A stretch of DNA of 5,129 bases from Planctomycetota bacterium. GTDB lineage: Bacteria; Planctomycetota; UBA1135; GCA-002686595. Positions 1-4,962 of this stretch are shown piece after piece. Where the stretch lies: contig WTJQ01000083.1 of NCBI GenBank assembly GCA_011524785.1, positions 1 through 5,129 of the forward strand, read 5' to 3'. Position 1 is the stretch's first letter. The number at the start of each line of letters is the position of its first letter. The notes under the pieces are model-generated. The model was not told the DNA's origin, ran no database searches, and saw only the letters and a list, made by a program, of their open reading frames with translations. Position numbers and translations under genes: made by a program.

Positions 1-282
1 GCCGTCCTTGCGGCGGTAGCCCCGCGGGCTCTCGGCGAACGCGCGCAGGACCCAGGCGGTCTGCTCCACATCCCCGTAGGCGCCGCTCGTCCGGTCCTGC
101 TGCGCGCGCAGCCAGCGGAGGGACGGGTCCAGCACCTCCTTGAGGTCGCCCAGCTCGTCCTGGGCCGTGGCGCTCCCGTTCGACGGGAGCGCTGAGCTCG
201 ATGCCCTCGTCGCCGGCATGGAGAGCTCCGCAGCGGTCGCCAGGGGAGCGAGGAGGGGCAGCAGGAGGAGGTGGTGACGCAT
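1..282 (-). CDS. Exported prenyltransferase/squalene-oxidase repeat protein, N-terminal part (cut by window edge)
   Basis: The frame is open from an ATG at 282 down to base 1, giving 94 residues with no stop; the rest of the gene lies outside the window. Residues 1-18 look like a Sec signal peptide: MRHH, a Leu-rich core, then ATAAE as a plausible cleavage region. A low-complexity Ala/Ser linker follows to about residue 40. Residues 52-94 resemble an alpha/alpha-barrel repeat of the squalene-cyclase type: LRWLRAQQD, then GAYGDVEQTAWVLRAFAESP and GYRRKDG. This 'WL..QQ..tGaYGdv..TA..L.A.aeSPR.Y...DG' pattern is familiar to me from planctomycete proteins annotated as prenyltransferase/squalene oxidase repeat proteins, whose function is mostly unknown. 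With a signal peptide and only one repeat visible, real terpene cyclisation should not be assumed. No Shine-Dalgarno motif precedes the ATG. The gene is divergent from the flavoenzyme gene at 427. Confidence 0.62.
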   Translation of the reverse strand, partial: MRHHLLLLPLLAPLATAAELSMPATRASSSALPSNGSATAQDELGDLKEVLDPSLRWLRAQQDRTSGAYGDVEQTAWVLRAFAESPRGYRRKDG

Positions 283-426
283 GGCGGTGTGCTGGGTGCG
301 AACGGGGCTCGACCCCGGCCCATTGTGCGGGGCGAGGCGTCCCGCTGTGGGGAGAACGGGGCGTTCCCACCTAGGGTTCACGGGGCGCGACCGAACCCTC
401 GTCCCGCCCGCGGGTACCCTGCGCCC
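283..426. promoter_or_regulatory. Divergent intergenic region with three inverted repeats
   Basis: These 144 bp separate two divergently transcribed genes, so promoters for both should lie here. I see no convincing sigma70-type -35/-10 pair. The region holds three short inverted repeats: CGGGG-5-CCCCG at 303-317, GAACG-3-CGTTC at 354-366 and AGGGTTC-13-GAACCCT at 373-399. It also holds a 9-bp direct repeat, GAACGGGGC, at 300-308 and 354-362, 54 bp apart or about five helical turns. The core ACGGGGC recurs at 380-386. GGGTACCC at 412-419 is a perfect palindrome close to the flavoenzyme start. Some of this may be chance in GC-rich DNA. Confidence 0.4.
373..399. repeat. 7-bp perfect inverted repeat, operator or leader-hairpin candidate
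   Basis: AGGGTTC (373-379) and GAACCCT (393-399) are perfect inverted copies around a 13-bp spacer. The arm centres are 20 bp apart, close to two helical turns, which would suit a dimeric repressor; in RNA they would form a 7-bp stem. The right arm ends 27 bp before the flavoenzyme ATG at 427. The arms contain more A/T than the surrounding DNA, which makes chance pairing from GC bias less likely. Function is not demonstrated. Confidence 0.35.
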
Positions 427-1095
427 ATGGCCCCGCGCACCACCGTCCCGCTGGACTTCGTCCGCCGCGACCCCGCCAGCATGCGGGAGCGCGCGGAGGA
501 GCTCCTGGCCGACCTCCGGACGCGGCGTAGCGTTCGTGAGTTCTCCGACGCTCCCGTGCCCCTCGACGTGGTCGAGCGCTGCATCGAGCTCGCGGCGACC
601 GCCCCGTCCGGAGCGCACCAGCAGCCCTGGACCTTCGCGCTGGTCACCGACCCTGCTCTCAAGGCGCGGATCCGAGCCGCCGCCGAGGAGGAGGAGCGCG
701 CGAACTACGGCGGGCGCATGAACGACGAGTGGCTCGACGACCTGGCGCCCCTGGGCACCGACGCCGACAAGCCCTTCCTGGAGACGGCCCCCTGCCTCGT
801 GATCCTGTTCCGTCAGGCGTGGGGAGAGCTCCCGGACGGCACGCGGAAGCAGCACTACTACACCCAGGAGAGCGTCGGCATTGCCGCCGGGTTCCTGCTG
901 GCGGCCCTCCACCGCGCCGGCCTCGCGACCCTCACGCACACGCCCTCGCCCATGGGCTTCCTCGGCGAGGCCCTGGGACGCCCTGAGAACGAGAAGGCGT
1001 TCCTGCTGGTCCCGGTCGGCTATCCCGCCGAGGGCTGTGAGGTCCCCGACCTCGAGCGCAAGCCGCTGGACGAGGTGCTCGTCCGCTTCGACTGA
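427..1095 (+). CDS. Iodotyrosine deiodinase-like flavin reductase (nitroreductase superfamily)
   Basis: This 222-residue protein probably uses FMN to dehalogenate halotyrosines reductively in the cytoplasm. Nitroreductase-fold landmarks are RRSVREFS (33-40), the FMN phosphate-binding region, and SGAHQQPWTF (61-70). What sets the deiodinase group apart is the lid: EEEERANY (87-94) followed by W102 and K115. E90, Y94 and K115 have the same spacing as human Glu157, Tyr161 and Lys182, which chelate the substrate's amino-acid zwitterion. THTPSP (170-175) corresponds to the segment where the human enzyme places a Thr near flavin N5. The C-terminal LLVPVGYP and VPDLERKPLDEVLV are also deiodinase-like. 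Length fits bacterial homologues; there is no membrane anchor, unlike the vertebrate enzyme. I chose the ATG at 427 because homology begins shortly after it; the frame runs back to 271, but that extension is Pro/Arg/Gly-rich and unlike the family. No Shine-Dalgarno is visible. The gene is monocistronic and converges on the operon to its right. The physiological substrate (iodo-, bromo- or chlorotyrosine) is inference. Confidence 0.88.
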   Translation: MAPRTTVPLDFVRRDPASMRERAEELLADLRTRRSVREFSDAPVPLDVVERCIELAATAPSGAHQQPWTFALVTDPALKARIRAAAEEEERANYGGRMNDEWLDDLAPLGTDADKPFLETAPCLVILFRQAWGELPDGTRKQHYYTQESVGIAAGFLLAALHRAGLATLTHTPSPMGFLGEALGRPENEKAFLLVPVGYPAEGCEVPDLERKPLDEVLVRFD

Positions 1096-1105
1096 GCGGT
1101 GGGCC

Positions 1106-1126
1106 GCAGCCGTTCAGCGGCGCTGC
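1106..1126 (+). terminator. Bulged hairpin just after the flavoenzyme stop
   Basis: GCCG (1109-1112) pairs with CGGC (1118-1121) around a TTCAG loop. GCA (1106-1108) pairs with TGC (1124-1126) across a two-base bulge. It starts 11 bases after the TGA at 1093-1095, the usual place for a terminator, but only TCTC follows, not a T run. It may be a weak or Rho-assisted terminator, an RNA-stabilising stem, or chance. Confidence 0.25.
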
Positions 1127-1204
1127 TCTCGACGCCGAGGTGGCTCTCCTGGCGGCATCACGGACTCTCGGGCCGGGGCGACCCCCATGGGGAGAGGGTG
1201 GGGA

Positions 1205-1233
1205 CCCAGTGCCGGCGAGCGAGGCGCACTGGG
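1205..1233. terminator. 8-bp perfect inverted repeat, possible bidirectional terminator stem
   Basis: CCCAGTGC (1205-1212) and GCACTGGG (1226-1233) pair perfectly around a 13-base GC-rich loop. It lies between convergent genes, 110 bp after the flavoenzyme stop. Without a T tract on either side it is not a classical intrinsic terminator. A protein-binding site is the alternative reading. Confidence 0.3.
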
Positions 1234-1332
1234 GCATCGGAGACCTCCGCGAATCGGCGCGTCCCCTGAGCTTCGGGAGGAGCTGCCTGCCTCATGCGGT
1301 CACGGCTGGGCGGAGCCATCGAGCAGCGAGCA

Positions 1333-1428
1333 CACCGCGCGATGATGCCGGCGCGCGGCGGGTACACCGCGTGATGATGTTGGCGCGCAGCGAGTCCACC
1401 GCGCGATGAGACTTGCGTACGGCGGGAA
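1333..1428. repeat. Degenerate tandem array, three 32-bp units
   Basis: The units are 1333-1364, 1365-1396 and 1397-1428, each opening with CACCGCG then C or T and GATGA. By eye, units 1 and 2 match at 26 of 32 positions, and units 1 and 3 at 25 of 32. Within each unit, bases 3-9 can pair with bases 20-26 around a 10-base loop. This is a perfect CCGCGCG/CGCGCGG stem in unit 1; in units 2 and 3 it has one mismatch and one wobble each. The 32 bases before unit 1 share only CAC and a GCAGCGAG-like end, so a fourth decayed unit is uncertain. The units abut with no spacers. Confidence 0.6.
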
Positions 1429-1441
1429 CACTCCGCCGTGC
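1417..1441. terminator. Strong hairpin downstream of the lipoprotein operon
   Basis: Bases 1417-1425 (GTACGGCGG) pair with 1433-1441 (CCGCCGTGC) around the 7-base loop GAACACT. In a rightward transcript this gives nine pairs including one G-U; in a leftward transcript that position becomes an A-C mismatch, leaving seven contiguous pairs plus one. It lies 33 bp past the lipoprotein stop and overlaps the third tandem unit. No U run follows on either strand, so termination would be non-canonical. Confidence 0.4.
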
Positions 1442-1446
1442 AGCCA

Positions 1447-1470
1447 GCGCCCAGGCGAATCACGGGGCGC
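1447..1470 (-). terminator. Short hairpin right after the lipoprotein stop
   Basis: GCGCCC (1447-1452) and GGGCGC (1465-1470) form a perfect 6-bp stem with a 12-base loop. It starts three bases beyond the lipoprotein TGA (1474-1476) in the leftward direction. Together with the hairpin at 1417-1441 it makes a pair of consecutive stems at the operon end. There is no U tract. Confidence 0.33.
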
Positions 1471-1473
1471 AGG

Positions 1474-3537
1474 TCACTGCGCCGCGCGGCAGGGCTCGCA
1501 CGCGCAGCCGTCGAGCTTGCGCACGCCCATGGAGACCAGGCCCTCGACGAGCTGCTTGCGGGCCTCGCGGAGAGCCTCCTGGCTGCGGGCGGAGCCGCGC
1601 CAGCGGAACCCGTGGCGGGGGAGTGCCGGGGCCCCCGGCTGGTCGGGCAGATCCTGCAGGGCGAGGATGGCGACGCCATCGGCGAGGCTCAGCGCAGCCC
1701 GCCGTCCGTCCTCGCTCAGGACGACCCCGGAGCCGGGCGGGATGTCGCTGTAGGCCTCCGGAAGGAGGTTCGAGCCGGCCAGCAGGGCGCGCCCCACGTC
1801 GGTCGCCTCGTCTCCGAGCGCCTGCAGCACGAGGTCCGCCTTCGCGCCGCCCGCCATCGCCGCCGTGCGGAACACGGCCGGCGACGGCGTGCGCGCCTCC
1901 CACCACAGGTCGTGCTCCCCCTGGTTCTGCCCGCGGACGCCGACCACCGCCCAGGCGCAGCCGCGAAGGACGGGGTGCTGGATGAGGCGCGTGACCTCGG
2001 TGTCCACCTCGCTGTACTCCGCGCGGTGCCGGTTGCGCAGGATGCGGGCGTCCTCCACGTCCCGTGCCCAGGGGGCGCGATTGCGGGGGCTGAGCTGCTC
2101 CACCGCGCCGCGGCCGGTGGGGAACAGCTTGGCCGAGCGCTCGGTGGGGAGGTAGGGGGGCAGCGGGTGCCCGGTGTGCAGCCAAAGGAACACGGGGCCC
2201 CCCTGGTGCTCGGCGAGGCTCCGCAGGGCGCTGGCGCCCAGGACGTCGACCGGCGTCCCCAGCGGGGCGAGGTGCACCTCGTCGAAGCCTCGCAGGAGCC
2301 CGGAGGCCCGCCCGAGGCTCTCGCCCTCGATCACGGCCACGGTCCGGTAGCCCTGGGTGCTCAGGAGCGTGGCCAGGGTGGGCGCCTCGCGGGACAGCCG
2401 CTCGCGCCCGGTACGCACCCCGTTCTGTTCGGGGGGGCGGCCCGTGAGGATGGAGGCCAGCCCGGCGCGCGTGCCCAGCCCGGCGGCGCGGACGGCGCGC
2501 ACGCGCCCCTCTCGCGCGGCGTTCTCGGTCAGCGCGGCGTAGCCGGGCTCCAGGACCGTCTCCGCGGTCAGTCCGTCGACGGTGACGAGCAGGACGCCGG
2601 ACCGGACGACCGGGACCACGACGCGCGGCTGCTCGAGGACGAGGGCGACGTGGCGACCGAGGCGACTCGGGAGTGCTCGGAACGTGGCGCTGAGGGTCTG
2701 CCCCTGCAAGGCCTCCGGCAGCTCGAGGAGCACCGAGGTCCAGCGACGAGTCCCATCGGGGTTGGGCACGTGCTCGAAGCGCGTCTCGATGGGCGCCCCG
2801 CGGGCGGGCCAGACCTTGGCCTCGAGCGTGAAGCGCTTGTCCTCGAGGTCCTCGGGCACGGCGAAGCCCGTGTGCAGGCGACTGCCCTCGAGGGCCTCGA
2901 AGGTGCACCGGAGGGGAGCGCTGCTGCTGAGCACCATCCCCCTGCGCTCCTCGCCGCCGGCGCGGATCCAGTCCGGGACGCCGGGACGCGGGAGCCGCGC
3001 CAGGGGATCCTCCCGCACGAGGTCGAGGCCCAGGACGTCCACGGAGCCGACGTCCCCGACGGCCCGCACGATCACGCGATCGGGGCGCGGTCCACTCGCC
3101 GGGAGTCCCAGGGAGACCGTGGTCGAGCGCTTGGGCCCCTTGACCCGCAGCGGGCGCGAGCTCGCGATCACGCGCTCTCCCCGGCGCGCCTCGAGGACGA
3201 CCGAGCCCGGGCCCGTGCGGCAGTGCAGCCGGAGCGCGTTCCACGGGAGGTCGGGCAGCTGAGTGGTGACGAGGCCTCGGCCGATGGCCACGCGGAGCGC
3301 CGGAGGCTGGCCCTCGGGCTCCACCAGGAGGACGCCCTCCGCGCTGCGCGGAGCGAGAGCACGGTCGCGCGGCCCACGGATCCCGCGCTGTTCGAGGACC
3401 TCGTCGGGCTGCAGCTCAGGGGGCGTGCCCACCACCACCACCAGGGGCTCGACCCGGACGGGTTCCTGGGGAGCGGCCGCCTCGACCGGCTTCGAGCAGC
3501 CGGCGAGCAGCAGGACGCAGAGGGCGAGCAGGAGCAT
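1474..3537 (-). CDS. Lipoprotein with degenerate sulfatase/alkaline-phosphatase-like domain
   Basis: This 687-residue protein starts at an ATG (3537) followed at once by a lipoprotein signal, ALCVLLLAGC, with Cys14 as the lipidated residue; unusually, no Lys or Arg precedes the hydrophobic core. About residues 80-310 look like two beta-sandwich-type regions, the second (about 200-308) resembling the stretch before the sulfatase domain in related planctomycete proteins. From 314 the sulfatase order is visible: GVLLVTVDGL (D321, a metal-ligand position), GTRAGLASILTGRPPEQNGVR (T356 at the nucleophile position), APTLATLL..GYRT, FLWLH (H454), AEYSEVDTEVTRL (507-518), then the final metal motif region with GEH (540-542). 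Here the usual Asp-His is V534-R535, the PSH/PSR after the nucleophile is AGL, and the second His of HxxxPHxPY is Leu459. Catalysis therefore looks lost. The tail carries C678, C680 and C683 (CxCxxC). It follows ybjQ by 29 bp. The fold assignment is solid; the role is unknown. Confidence 0.85.
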   Translation of the reverse strand: MLLLALCVLLLAGCSKPVEAAAPQEPVRVEPLVVVVGTPPELQPDEVLEQRGIRGPRDRALAPRSAEGVLLVEPEGQPPALRVAIGRGLVTTQLPDLPWNALRLHCRTGPGSVVLEARRGERVIASSRPLRVKGPKRSTTVSLGLPASGPRPDRVIVRAVGDVGSVDVLGLDLVREDPLARLPRPGVPDWIRAGGEERRGMVLSSSAPLRCTFEALEGSRLHTGFAVPEDLEDKRFTLEAKVWPARGAPIETRFEHVPNPDGTRRWTSVLLELPEALQGQTLSATFRALPSRLGRHVALVLEQPRVVVPVVRSGVLLVTVDGLTAETVLEPGYAALTENAAREGRVRAVRAAGLGTRAGLASILTGRPPEQNGVRTGRERLSREAPTLATLLSTQGYRTVAVIEGESLGRASGLLRGFDEVHLAPLGTPVDVLGASALRSLAEHQGGPVFLWLHTGHPLPPYLPTERSAKLFPTGRGAVEQLSPRNRAPWARDVEDARILRNRHRAEYSEVDTEVTRLIQHPVLRGCAWAVVGVRGQNQGEHDLWWEARTPSPAVFRTAAMAGGAKADLVLQALGDEATDVGRALLAGSNLLPEAYSDIPPGSGVVLSEDGRRAALSLADGVAILALQDLPDQPGAPALPRHGFRWRGSARSQEALREARKQLVEGLVSMGVRKLDGCACEPCRAAQ

Positions 3538-3566
3538 GGGGCGGGCGGGAGCGTCGCCCCCGCACT

Positions 3567-3890
3567 CTAGTCTTCGGCAGGAGCCAGTCGTACTGCCGTC
3601 CCGTAGGCCAGAACTTCGGCCGCTCCCTGGGAAACCTGACTCGTTCCGAAGCGCAGTCCGACCACGGCGTCGGCCCCGAGGGCGCGAGCCTCCGCGGAGA
3701 GCCGGTCGAGGGCCTGCTCGCGCGCCTCCGCCACGAGCTTCGTGTACTCGTCGACCTCGCCCCCGACGATGTTGCGGAACACGGCCAGGATGTCCTTCCC
3801 GAGGTGGCGAGAACGGACGGTGCTGCCGCGAACGATCCCCAGGACCTCCTGGACGGGGCGGCCGGGGGAGTCGGTGGTGGTGAGGATCAC
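3567..3890 (-). CDS. ybjQ: YbjQ/UPF0145 family protein (PF01906)
   Basis: This 107-residue protein matches the YbjQ family almost end to end: MILTTTDS (1-8), VLGIVRGSTVRSRHLGKDILAVFRNIVGGEVDEYTKL, EAREQALDRL, ARALGADAVVGLRF, and QGAAEVLAYGTAV. Length is typical. The family is called a putative heavy-metal-binding domain in databases; its members assemble into rings in crystal structures, but no biochemical role is established to my knowledge. The start is GTG at 3890, whose GTGA overlaps the TGA of the anti-sigma gene (3887-3889), so translation is probably coupled. The product lacks a signal peptide or membrane segment and should be cytoplasmic. The gene ends with TAG, 29 bp before the lipoprotein ATG. 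Its presence in a sigma/anti-sigma operon suggests stress-linked expression, but this is inference. Confidence 0.92.
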   Translation of the reverse strand: MILTTTDSPGRPVQEVLGIVRGSTVRSRHLGKDILAVFRNIVGGEVDEYTKLVAEAREQALDRLSAEARALGADAVVGLRFGTSQVSQGAAEVLAYGTAVRLAPAED

Positions 3891-4327
3891 TGGCGGACGT
3901 CTCGGTAGGGGTCGTGGGGGAGCCGCGCGAGGCGCTCGCGCAGGGTGCGGACGAGGAGCAGCAGGAGCCCGACCAGCAGGGCCAGGGCGAGCAGGCCAGC
4001 CTCACGGTCGAGGCCCCTCGTGCCCGCCAGCTCGAGGCCGGCGAGGATCAGGAGGCCGGCGGCCGCGGCGCAGGCGAGCGTCCAGCCTAGACCCCCGAGC
4101 AGGCGGTGCAGCGTCCCGCGCTCCAGCGCCGCGACGGCCAGCCGCCCCGGCTCGGGTGGGGCCACCTCGCGGGCGAGCACCTCGAGGCGCTGGAGCTCCG
4201 AGACCTCGAGGCGCAGGGGCTCCTCGTTCGCGAGCCGTCGCTCGAAGGCCTCGCGCTCGTCGGGCTCCAGCTCGCCGTCCGCATAGCGCATGGCGAGCAG
4301 CTGGTCCTCGGTCGGCGGCGTGCTCAT
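3887..4327 (-). CDS. Membrane anti-sigma factor, two TM helices, no zinc motif
   Basis: This 146-residue protein is presumably the partner that holds the adjacent ECF sigma factor inactive. Residues 1-50 (TEDQLLAMRYADGELEPDER, then FERRLANEEPLRLEVSEL) match the short helical N-terminus common in anti-sigma proteins, with the 'YxDGEL..dE...fE..L...p.l..E' pattern. There is no HxxxCxxC zinc site; the only Cys (C86) lies in a membrane helix. Two hydrophobic helices follow, about 79-100 and 109-127, joined by a loop of only some ten residues, then a basic, probably cytoplasmic tail ending HDPYRDVRQ. With no periplasmic domain, any signal must come through the membrane, a partner protein or the tail. 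The ATG at 4327 overlaps the sigma TGA as ATGA. The frame extends upstream to 4648, but that part is Arg/Pro/Gly-rich and lies over the sigma gene. Anti-sigma identity rests on the N-terminal pattern and the neighbour. Confidence 0.8.
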   Translation of the reverse strand: MSTPPTEDQLLAMRYADGELEPDEREAFERRLANEEPLRLEVSELQRLEVLAREVAPPEPGRLAVAALERGTLHRLLGGLGWTLACAAAAGLLILAGLELAGTRGLDREAGLLALALLVGLLLLLVRTLRERLARLPHDPYRDVRQ

Positions 4328-4962
4328 GCGGGACCATCCTCCAGCGCCTCGCGCAGCCTGCGCCGCGCGTGGAACAGGCGCGACATCACCGTGCCCTCCT
4401 TGATGCCGAGGGTCGCCGCGATCTCGCGGTACGCGAGCTCCTCCTGGTGACGCAGCGCCAGGATCTCGCGGTCGCGTGCGCGCAGGGTCGCGAGCGCAGC
4501 GCGGTAGCGCTCGACGGCCTCGCGTCCCTCGGCGATCCGCTCGGGCAGGGGCTGCGGGTCGACGAGCTCGAAGTCGGGACCGTCGCCCTCGTCCGCGGAG
4601 CCATGGAGGCTCAGGGCCACCCGGCGCTTGCGCAGGTGCGAGATGCACGTGTTGCGCAGGATGCGCTGGAACCAGGGGAAGAACGGCTGGCCCGGGTCGT
4701 AGCTCGCGCGCCCGCGGTACGCCTTGAGCAGGGCCTCCTGGGCGAGGTCGCGTGCATCCTCCTCGTGGCCCACCAGGGCGTGAGCCAAGCGCTGCGCGCG
4801 CCTCCCCACGAGTCGCACGAGCTCGCCGAAGGCCTCGTGGTCCCCGGAGTGGGTGCGGATCATGAGCTGGGTGGCTTCCATCAGGAGGGGGTCCACGGGC
4901 CGTGAGGGGGTGGACTCCATGGGCGGATCCGCCTGTACGCGCGGCTCGCGGTCCCTATTCAC
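4324..4962 (-). CDS. ECF-family RNA polymerase sigma factor (sigma-70, group 4)
   Basis: This 212-residue protein directs RNA polymerase to a dedicated promoter set. Sigma2 spans about 38-114: DHEAFGELVRL, then EEDARDLAQEALLKAYR (67-83, polymerase-binding region 2.2), then FFPWFQRILRNTCISHLRKRR (94-114, regions 2.3/2.4 for -10 recognition). A short acidic linker follows (122-135). Sigma4 is about 150-205: LRARDREILALRHQEELAYREIAATLGIKEGTVMSRLFHARRRLRE, with the helix-turn-helix around 178-202 for -35 recognition. There is no C-terminal extension. I favour the GTG start at 4962 because its GTGA overlaps the stop of the upstream gene (4959-4961), a pattern repeated downstream. An ATG at 4920 (residue 15) would still give a complete sigma factor, since residues 1-27 show no conserved motif. 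It lies directly before and overlaps its probable anti-sigma gene. The exact ECF group cannot be assigned by eye. Confidence 0.93.
   Translation of the reverse strand: MNRDREPRVQADPPMESTPSRPVDPLLMEATQLMIRTHSGDHEAFGELVRLVGRRAQRLAHALVGHEEDARDLAQEALLKAYRGRASYDPGQPFFPWFQRILRNTCISHLRKRRVALSLHGSADEGDGPDFELVDPQPLPERIAEGREAVERYRAALATLRARDREILALRHQEELAYREIAATLGIKEGTVMSRLFHARRRLREALEDGPA

Larger units (their letters stand above)
1096..1473. other. Non-coding convergent region: hairpins and tandem repeats
   Basis: These 378 bp lie between the 3' ends of the flavoenzyme gene and the lipoprotein operon. Open frames crossing it are short, disagree with each other and show no recognisable protein motif. 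It contains, left to right, a bulged hairpin (1106-1126), an 8-bp inverted repeat (1205-1233), a degenerate 32-bp tandem array (1333-1428), a 9-bp hairpin (1417-1441) and a 6-bp hairpin (1447-1470). About 70 bp from roughly 1235 to 1300 show nothing I can name. None of the stems is followed by a T run. Confidence 0.6.

Noticed and set aside
1..282. True squalene-hopene cyclase
   Set aside because: Signal peptide plus a single repeat at the N-terminus argue for the exported repeat-protein family. No catalytic DxDD region is inside the window to test it.
271..426. N-terminal extension of the flavoenzyme frame from an upstream ATG/GTG
   Set aside because: The 52 extra residues are Pro/Arg/Gly-rich, would overlap the start of the divergent gene, and have no counterpart in the deiodinase family.
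1183..1192. CCCCATGGGG palindrome
   Set aside because: A 10-bp palindrome with no usable loop, no partner copy nearby and GC-rich surroundings; most likely chance.
1333..1428. CRISPR array
   Set aside because: The 32-bp units abut directly with no unique spacers, and no cas gene is present.
1460..3244. Second long open frame on the - strand in another phase
   Set aside because: Arg/Pro/Gly/Ala-rich shadow of the lipoprotein gene with no motif or signal peptide.
1438..3570. Long open frame on the + strand (710 codons) opposite the lipoprotein gene
   Set aside because: Its product is low in recognisable motifs and rich in Gly/Arg/Ala/Gln/Glu/His. The opposite strand has a lipobox and ordered sulfatase motifs. 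Long antisense frames are expected at this GC content.
3538..4005. 156-residue upstream extension of the lipoprotein frame
   Set aside because: It lies across the ybjQ gene in another frame and would bury the lipoprotein signal peptide inside the protein.
4328..4648. Upstream extension of the anti-sigma frame
   Set aside because: It overlaps the sigma-factor gene and encodes Arg/Pro/Gly-rich sequence. The ATG at 4327 forms an ATGA overlap and begins the conserved region.
3742..4905. Long + strand open frame opposite the anti-sigma and sigma genes
   Set aside because: Composition is typical of a GC-driven shadow, and the minus-strand sigma2/sigma4 domains are unmistakable.
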